A stretch of 53,200 nt of DNA from JAHWJR01 sp035942035. Its GTDB lineage: Bacteria > Actinomycetota > Acidimicrobiia > Acidimicrobiales > CADCSY01. A program made the position numbers and the translations under genes. Where the stretch lies: contig DASZDK010000054.1 in the NCBI GenBank assembly GCA_035942035.1, positions 1-53,200 of the forward strand. The letters run 5' to 3'. The notes beneath the pieces were generated by a model. The model did not search any database. It had not been told where the DNA came from and worked only from the letters and a program-made list of their open reading frames with translations. Positions 48,831-53,200 of the stretch are shown piece after piece. Numbering within the stretch: the stretch's first letter is position 1; every line of letters starts with the position of its first letter.

Positions 48831-50173
48831 GCACGGTGACCTCGCTGTGGGCCGGCGTGCCGGGCACGGTCTCGGCGACGGTGCGGGAGCTGGGAGGGCG
48901 GCGGGTGGTCCTCGTGCGGATCGACCCGGCCAGGCGGCGTGGGGCACTCGACGCCGGGGCCGGCGCCACCCTGGCCGCGGCCGCCGACGTCGCCCTCGAC
49001 GCCCGCCTGCCACTGGTCGGTGTGGTGGCCTCCAGCGGCGCCGACGTCAACGACGGGGTCGCCGCCCTCCACGGCTGGGGGTCGGCGGCCCGGGCCTTCG
49101 CCCGCTGCAGCGGAGTGGTCCCGATCCTCCTGGCGGTCACCGGGCCCACACTGAGCGGCCCGGCCCTGCTGCTCGGCATGGCCGATGTGGTGGTCATGAC
49201 GGCCGACGCCTCCGCCTACGTCGTCGGCCCGGCGGCCGTGCATTCCTTCACCGGTGAGCAGGTGACCTCGGAGGCCCTGGGTGGAGCCTCCACCCACGGC
49301 CGCCTCTCGGGTGTGGCCGCCGCCGTGGTGGACGACGAGGGCGCCGCACTCGACCTGCTCGTTGCCGTGCTCGGTCACCTTCCGGATCACTGCGACGCCG
49401 AACCCCCTCACTGGCCCACCGACGATCCCGTCGATCGGCCGACGCCCGAGGCCGGCACCGTCCTGCCCGACAGCTCCACCGGGAGCTACGACGTGCGTCA
49501 CGTCGCTCGGTCGGTCGTGGACGAGGGCGAGATCCTCGAGCTGTCAGGGGGGTGGGCCCCGAACCTGATCACGGCGTTTGCGACCGTGGGCGGGCGCCCC
49601 GTCGGCATCGTCGCCAACCAGCCTCTGGCCCTGGCGGGCAGCATCGACATCCCCGCCAGTCAGAAGGGTGCCCGTTTCGTCAGCTTGTGCGACGCCTTCA
49701 ACGTTCCGTTGATCACCCTGGTCGACACGTCCGGGTTCTTCCCGGGCAAGGACCGTGAGTGGCGGGGCATGATCCGCCACGGCGCCCAGTTGGTCGGCGC
49801 CTACGGGAGGGCGACGGTGCCGCGGGTGTGCGTGGTCCTGCGCAAGGCCTACGGGGGCGCCTACATCGTCATGGACTCCAAGACCATGGGCAACGACGTC
49901 TGCCTGGCCTGGCCTCGTGCCGAACTAGCAGTGATGGGCGCCCGCCAGGCGGCCGAGGTCCTGCACCGCCGGGACGATCCAGAGGTGCGGGCCGCCAAGG
50001 AGGCTGAGTACGCCGAGTCCCTGCTGAACCCCTGGAGAGCCGCCGAGCGAGGCTACGTCGACGCCGTCATCAGCCCGGCCGACACCCGTTTGGCGGTGGC
50101 TGCCGCTCTGGAGATGCTGCGCTCGAAGCGCGAGCGGCTCCCCGACCGGGCGCACGACAACCTGCCCCTTTAG
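48827..50173 (+). CDS. Acyl-CoA carboxylase carboxyltransferase (AccD/PccB-like), short form
   Basis: The product is 448 residues, shorter than the roughly 510-540 usual for actinobacterial AccD/PccB. The second half carries the conserved carboxyltransferase region: SGGWAPNLITAFATVGGRPVGIVANQPLALAGSIDI, DTSGFFPGKDREWRGMIRHGAQLVGAYG and RKAYGGAYIVMDSKTMGNDVCLAWPRAELAVMG. The first half keeps a crotonase-like fold (GVVASSGADVNDG) but is less conserved. It moves CO2 from carboxybiotin to an acyl-CoA. No biotin carboxylase or biotin carrier lies beside it. Start GTG 48827 has AGGAG upstream. Confidence 0.88.
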   Translation: MSTVTSLWAGVPGTVSATVRELGGRRVVLVRIDPARRRGALDAGAGATLAAAADVALDARLPLVGVVASSGADVNDGVAALHGWGSAARAFARCSGVVPILLAVTGPTLSGPALLLGMADVVVMTADASAYVVGPAAVHSFTGEQVTSEALGGASTHGRLSGVAAAVVDDEGAALDLLVAVLGHLPDHCDAEPPHWPTDDPVDRPTPEAGTVLPDSSTGSYDVRHVARSVVDEGEILELSGGWAPNLITAFATVGGRPVGIVANQPLALAGSIDIPASQKGARFVSLCDAFNVPLITLVDTSGFFPGKDREWRGMIRHGAQLVGAYGRATVPRVCVVLRKAYGGAYIVMDSKTMGNDVCLAWPRAELAVMGARQAAEVLHRRDDPEVRAAKEAEYAESLLNPWRAAERGYVDAVISPADTRLAVAAALEMLRSKRERLPDRAHDNLPL

Positions 50174-50251
50174 CCGAGCACGGCCTTGCGTCACTGGCCG
50201 GCATCGATCATGGGTAGTGGGTGCCACGGACCGAGGAGGTGCTCCAGCGAC

Positions 50252-51571
50252 GTGAGCGAAACAGAGCAGGCAGGTACGACCGCACGGACGGTCACCATCA
50301 CCGACGACGAGACGGGGAAGTCGGTCACCACGCCCGTCGGCCCCGACGGCACCATCCCTGCGGCGGCCCTCCGGCAGGTCGACCCGGGGTTGCGGGTCTA
50401 CGACCCCGCCTTCCTCTCCACCGCCTCGTGTGCCAGCAGCATCACCTACATCGACGGCGACCGAGGGATCCTCCGCTACCGCGGCTACCCCGTGGAGCAG
50501 CTGGCCGAGCGCTCCACCTACCTGGAGGTGGCCTACCTGCTCCTCCACGGTGAGCTGCCGACCCTCGAGCAGTACGAGGCGTGGCGCTACGCGGTGACCG
50601 TGCACACCTACGTCCACGAGAACGTCAAGCTGTTCATGCAGCAGTTCCACTACGACGCCCACCCCATGGGCATCCTGGTGTCGACCGTGGCGGCCCTGTC
50701 GACGTTCTACCCGGACGCCAAGCAGATCTTCGACGACGACGTGCGCATGAAGCAGATCGTGCGACTGATCGCCAAGATGCCCACGCTGGCGGCGTTCGCC
50801 CACCGCTACAGCGTGGGCATGCCGTTCGTCTATCCCGACAACAGCCTCGACTACACCACCAACTTCCTGTCGATGATGTGGAAGGTGGCCGAGCCGCGCT
50901 ACGACGCCGATCCGATCCTGTCCCGCGCCCTCGACGTGCTGTTCATCCTCCACGCCGATCACGAGCAGAACTGCTCCACCACGGCCATGCGGACGATCGG
51001 CTCCGCCCATGCCGACCCCTACTCGGCCACCGCTGGCGCGGCGGCGGCCCTCTACGGGCCCCGTCACGGCGGCGCCAACGAGGCGGTCATCCACATGCTT
51101 GAGCACATCGGCTCGGTCGACGCCGTTCCTGGCTACATCGAGAAGGTGAAGCGCGGAGAGGTGCGGCTCATGGGTTTCGGTCACCGGGTGTACAAGAACT
51201 ACGACCCCCGTGCCCGCATCATCAAGCGCACCGCCGACGAGGTGTTCGCCGTGGTCGGCTCCAACAGACTCCTCGACATCGCCCTGGCCCTGGAGGAGGT
51301 CGCCCTGTCGGACGACTACTTCATCGAGCGCCGGCTCTACCCGAACGTCGACTTCTATTCCGGTCTCATCTACCAGGCCATGGGATTCCCCCTGGAGATG
51401 TTCACCGTGCTCTTCGCCATCCCCCGCACCGGTGGATGGCTGGCGCACTGGGTAGAGCTGCTGGGCGACCCCGAGCAGCGCATCGCTCGCCCCCGGCAGA
51501 TGTACGTGGGCCCGGGCGAGCGCAACTACGTTCCGCTGGACGCGCGGGGATCGGTGCCGACCGGCCGCTGA
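50252..51571 (+). CDS. gltA: Citrate synthase
   Basis: The product is 439 residues from GTG 50252, with GAGGAG upstream. It is the type II (larger) citrate synthase: DGDRGILRYRGYPVEQLAE, FILHADHEQNCSTTAMRTIGS with a catalytic His, LYGPRHGGANEAVIHML with another, and MGFGHRVYKNYDPRARI with the citrate-contacting Arg and Asp region. It condenses acetyl-CoA and oxaloacetate at the entry to the TCA cycle. It stands 78 nt after the carboxyltransferase on the same strand, with no clear sign of co-regulation. Confidence 0.96.
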   Translation: MSETEQAGTTARTVTITDDETGKSVTTPVGPDGTIPAAALRQVDPGLRVYDPAFLSTASCASSITYIDGDRGILRYRGYPVEQLAERSTYLEVAYLLLHGELPTLEQYEAWRYAVTVHTYVHENVKLFMQQFHYDAHPMGILVSTVAALSTFYPDAKQIFDDDVRMKQIVRLIAKMPTLAAFAHRYSVGMPFVYPDNSLDYTTNFLSMMWKVAEPRYDADPILSRALDVLFILHADHEQNCSTTAMRTIGSAHADPYSATAGAAAALYGPRHGGANEAVIHMLEHIGSVDAVPGYIEKVKRGEVRLMGFGHRVYKNYDPRARIIKRTADEVFAVVGSNRLLDIALALEEVALSDDYFIERRLYPNVDFYSGLIYQAMGFPLEMFTVLFAIPRTGGWLAHWVELLGDPEQRIARPRQMYVGPGERNYVPLDARGSVPTGR

Positions 51572-51700
51572 CGGGCTTCGCTGCCTTGCTGTAAGCAGAA
51601 GCCGTTGCAGCGAGCGCGGCCGCTCGGCGCCAAGGGGACACCAGCGGCGGTGTCTGCTACAAGAAGGGTCGACAGAAGTTCCGGGTGGGAGGTGCAAGCG

Positions 51701-52210
51701 GTGGCGAGAGCGGCAAGGACCGGGGCCCCCACCGGTGAGCGGCGGCGGGCGCCCCTGGTGGCCCGACGGCGGCAACTGGCAGACCGCGCTGACGGACCGC
51801 CGCCCATCCCACCGCTCGACCCGGAAGAGGTGCGCCGGCGCACCGAGGCGGCCGCCGAGCTCGGCGACGAAGACGGCGCATGGCTGAGCCAGCAAGACGC
51901 CGCTCAGGAAGCGGGCGTTACCGTGGACACCATCCGCCGCTGGCGCGAGGCCGGTACGATCGCCGAGCGACGGGCGCCGGACAACCCCCGGCGTGTGGAG
52001 GTGTTCCTGCCCGCCGACCGCCATTCGGACGGGCAGCACGCGCCGACGGGCGCCCAGCCCCCCCACTCCGAGCTCGGCATCCTGGTGCCGCTCGAGGTGC
52101 ACCAGCGTTCGCTGGCCGAGCTGATCCTGCGGTTGACCGAGACCACGGAGCGAGCGGTGCGAGCGGAGACCGAGCTTCGTCTCCTCCGCCAGCAACTGGA
52201 CGAGCAGTAA
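51701..52210 (+). CDS. MerR-like helix-turn-helix protein with coiled-coil tail
   Basis: The product is 169 residues from GTG 51701, with GGGAGG upstream. A basic, disordered-looking start (about 1-50) is followed by a MerR/excisionase-type helix-turn-helix: WLSQQDAAQEAGVTVDTIRRWREAGTIAERRAPDNPRRVEVFLPAD. A linker and a C-terminal coiled coil (LEVHQRSLAELILRLTETTERAVRAETELRLLRQQLDEQ) presumably dimerise it. It lacks effector-binding cysteines. The 129 nt before it (51572-51700) contain GGCTTC/GAAGCC hairpin arms and no gene. Confidence 0.75.
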   Translation: MARAARTGAPTGERRRAPLVARRRQLADRADGPPPIPPLDPEEVRRRTEAAAELGDEDGAWLSQQDAAQEAGVTVDTIRRWREAGTIAERRAPDNPRRVEVFLPADRHSDGQHAPTGAQPPHSELGILVPLEVHQRSLAELILRLTETTERAVRAETELRLLRQQLDEQ

Positions 52211-52265
52211 TCGAGCGGGCCCGGACCGGGGTACGTTGCCGGCAGCCGATCAGGAGGGAGCGGGC

Positions 52266-52421
52266 ATGGAGGTCGCCGTCATCGTCGCCGTGGTCGTCGT
52301 TTTGGCCCTGGTGGTACTGCTCGCCGTGCTGGTCCAGCGCCGGCGGCGGGCGGGCGGCGTGATCTCCGTCGAGACTCGGTCACGAGCCCGGGAGCGACGA
52401 GGCACCGGCAGGCGGACGTGA
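52266..52421 (+). CDS. 51-residue single-span membrane protein
   Basis: ATG 52266 is preceded by AGGAGGGAG. A hydrophobic span (VAVIVAVVVVLALVVLLAVLV) fills residues 3-23, followed by a strongly basic cytoplasmic tail (QRRRRAGG, RSRARERRGTGRR). The stop overlaps the PRC-barrel gene by 4 nt, so the two are translated together. Its function is unknown; it could anchor the PRC-barrel protein at the membrane. Confidence 0.65.
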   Translation: MEVAVIVAVVVVLALVVLLAVLVQRRRRAGGVISVETRSRARERRGTGRRT

Positions 52422-53005
52422 GCCCGCGCCAACTGCTGCTGCGTGCCTCCGACCTCATCGGTCGTCCGGTGGTCACCATCGACGAGGGCGAAGACGTCGC
52501 CGAGGTCAAGGACGTGGTCTACGGCACCGCCGACGCCGCCGTGCTCGGCTTCACCCTCAACCGGCGAGGCTTCCTGGGTGGCCCCATGCGGGAGGTCGTG
52601 GCCTGGAGCGACGCCGCCGCCGTCGGGCGGCACGCCGTCATGATCGCTACCGCCGGCGCCATCACCGCCAACGACGATCTGCTCCAGGACGTGCGGGCGT
52701 CCCGACGGCGCAACGTGCTCGGTAGCGACGTCATCACTGACGCCGGCCAACGCCTGGGCAAGGTCACCGACGTGGTGGTCCTGGTGGACGAGCGGCCGGA
52801 GGTGGTGGGCTACGAGATCACCGGGGGCGACGTGCTCAGCCCCCGTGGCAGCGGGCGGGTGTTCGTGCCCCTCCCCGACACCCTGGCGGTATCCGGAGAG
52901 GCGCTCATGGTGCCTGCCGCAGTGAGCGATTTCGTCACCGACGACCTGGCTGGGTTCGGGGCCGCCGTGGAACGCTTTCGCCAGCATCTGGGGACGACGT
53001 CGTGA
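52418..53005 (+). CDS. PRC-barrel domain protein
   Basis: The product is 195 residues from GTG 52418. Two PRC-barrel-like halves are visible: ASDLIGRPVVTIDEGEDVAEVKDVVYG...LGFTLNRRGFLGG and NVLGSDVITDAGQRLGKVTDVVVLVDERPEVVGYEITGGD. PRC barrels serve in photosynthetic reaction centre H subunits, RimM and many actinobacterial stress proteins. The specific role here is unknown. The stop overlaps the next PRC-like gene. Confidence 0.82.
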   Translation: MSPRQLLLRASDLIGRPVVTIDEGEDVAEVKDVVYGTADAAVLGFTLNRRGFLGGPMREVVAWSDAAAVGRHAVMIATAGAITANDDLLQDVRASRRRNVLGSDVITDAGQRLGKVTDVVVLVDERPEVVGYEITGGDVLSPRGSGRVFVPLPDTLAVSGEALMVPAAVSDFVTDDLAGFGAAVERFRQHLGTTS

Positions 53006-53200
53006 GGCGGCTGAGCGCGACCGTGGGCACGAAGGTGATGAGCAGCGCCAGCGCCCAGCAGGTGGGCACGGTCCAGCGGGCCCTGATCGACGTTCCTCCC
53101 CGCCGCATCGTCGCCCTCCAGGTGGGGCGGGACGAGCTCGTCGACTGGCAGGCGATCCTCGGCGTGGGACCCGACGCCGTGGTGATCGAAGACGAGTCCC
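53002..53200 (+). CDS. Second PRC-barrel-like protein, cut off by the window end
   Basis: GTG 53002 overlaps the preceding TGA. The 66 visible residues read RLSATVGTKVMSSASAQQVG, then TVQRALIDVPPRRIVALQVG and RDELVDWQAILGVGPDAVVI, the first half of a PRC-barrel fold. The coding frame is open to the last base, so the C-terminus lies outside the window. Confidence 0.7.
   Translation, partial: MRRLSATVGTKVMSSASAQQVGTVQRALIDVPPRRIVALQVGRDELVDWQAILGVGPDAVVIEDES

Overview
The window reads as chromosome from a high-GC actinobacterium, most likely of the class Acidimicrobiia or a close relative. The reasons are a WhiB-family regulator, frequent GTG starts, TGATG/GTGA gene overlaps, an actinobacterial-type group 1h [NiFe] hydrogenase, and a CooC-rich, Calvin-cycle-bearing gene set. 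This placement is inferred from gene content; no rRNA gene is present.

Region 1 (217-13001) is a hydrogenase locus. On the minus strand lie the small and large subunits of a group 1h (high-affinity, actinobacterial) hydrogenase and a maturation protease fused to a SpoIIE/PP2C-like phosphatase domain. Divergent from them is a plus-strand run with overlaps or short gaps: a Cys-tailed winged-helix protein, a PadR regulator, a CooC-like nickel ATPase (no hypA/hypB is seen), hypC, a SIS-HypC fusion, a GmhA-like SIS protein, hypD, hypE and hypF. Each flank of the divergent promoter carries one TGTA-N3-TACA site.

Region 2 (13010-20887) is carbon metabolism: fructose-1,6-bisphosphatase (glpX), phosphoribulokinase, a class I fructose-bisphosphate aldolase and a CbbR-like LysR regulator. 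Also here are a second CooC-like ATPase, a PDZ-Lon protease and a rhodanese-CBS protein. Together with the hydrogenase this suggests H2-supported CO2 fixation, but RuBisCO is not in the window.

Region 3 (21270-27346) is rich in small single-membrane-span proteins with long coiled-coil or heptad-repeat tails, in several operons bounded by strong hairpins. It also holds a DUF1059-like protein, a glycoside hydrolase 2-like remnant and a WhiB regulator.

Region 4 (27351-36456) holds an orphan NuoF-like protein, three tRNA genes, a MurA-family enzyme with Asp in place of the catalytic Cys, Nudix and inositol-phosphatase-family enzymes, an MFS exporter, murF and ddl. Region 5 (36308-43211) is a TetR regulator divergent from a four-gene operon: acyl reductase-HAD fusion, zinc alcohol dehydrogenase, LarA-like protein and PlsC-like acyltransferase. 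Region 6 (43288-53200) has gltB, a LysR regulator, a carboxyltransferase, citrate synthase, a MerR-like protein and PRC-barrel proteins.

The most striking observation is that two unrelated genes, the rhodanese (13010-13855) and the DUF1059-like protein (26028-26204), each carry a single in-frame TGA where I recall homologues having cysteine. In each case the reading frame is otherwise open, a good ribosome binding site is present, and a hairpin can be drawn just after the TGA. Both are therefore candidate selenoproteins, although no Sec machinery is in the window and a nonsense mutation cannot be excluded from sequence alone.
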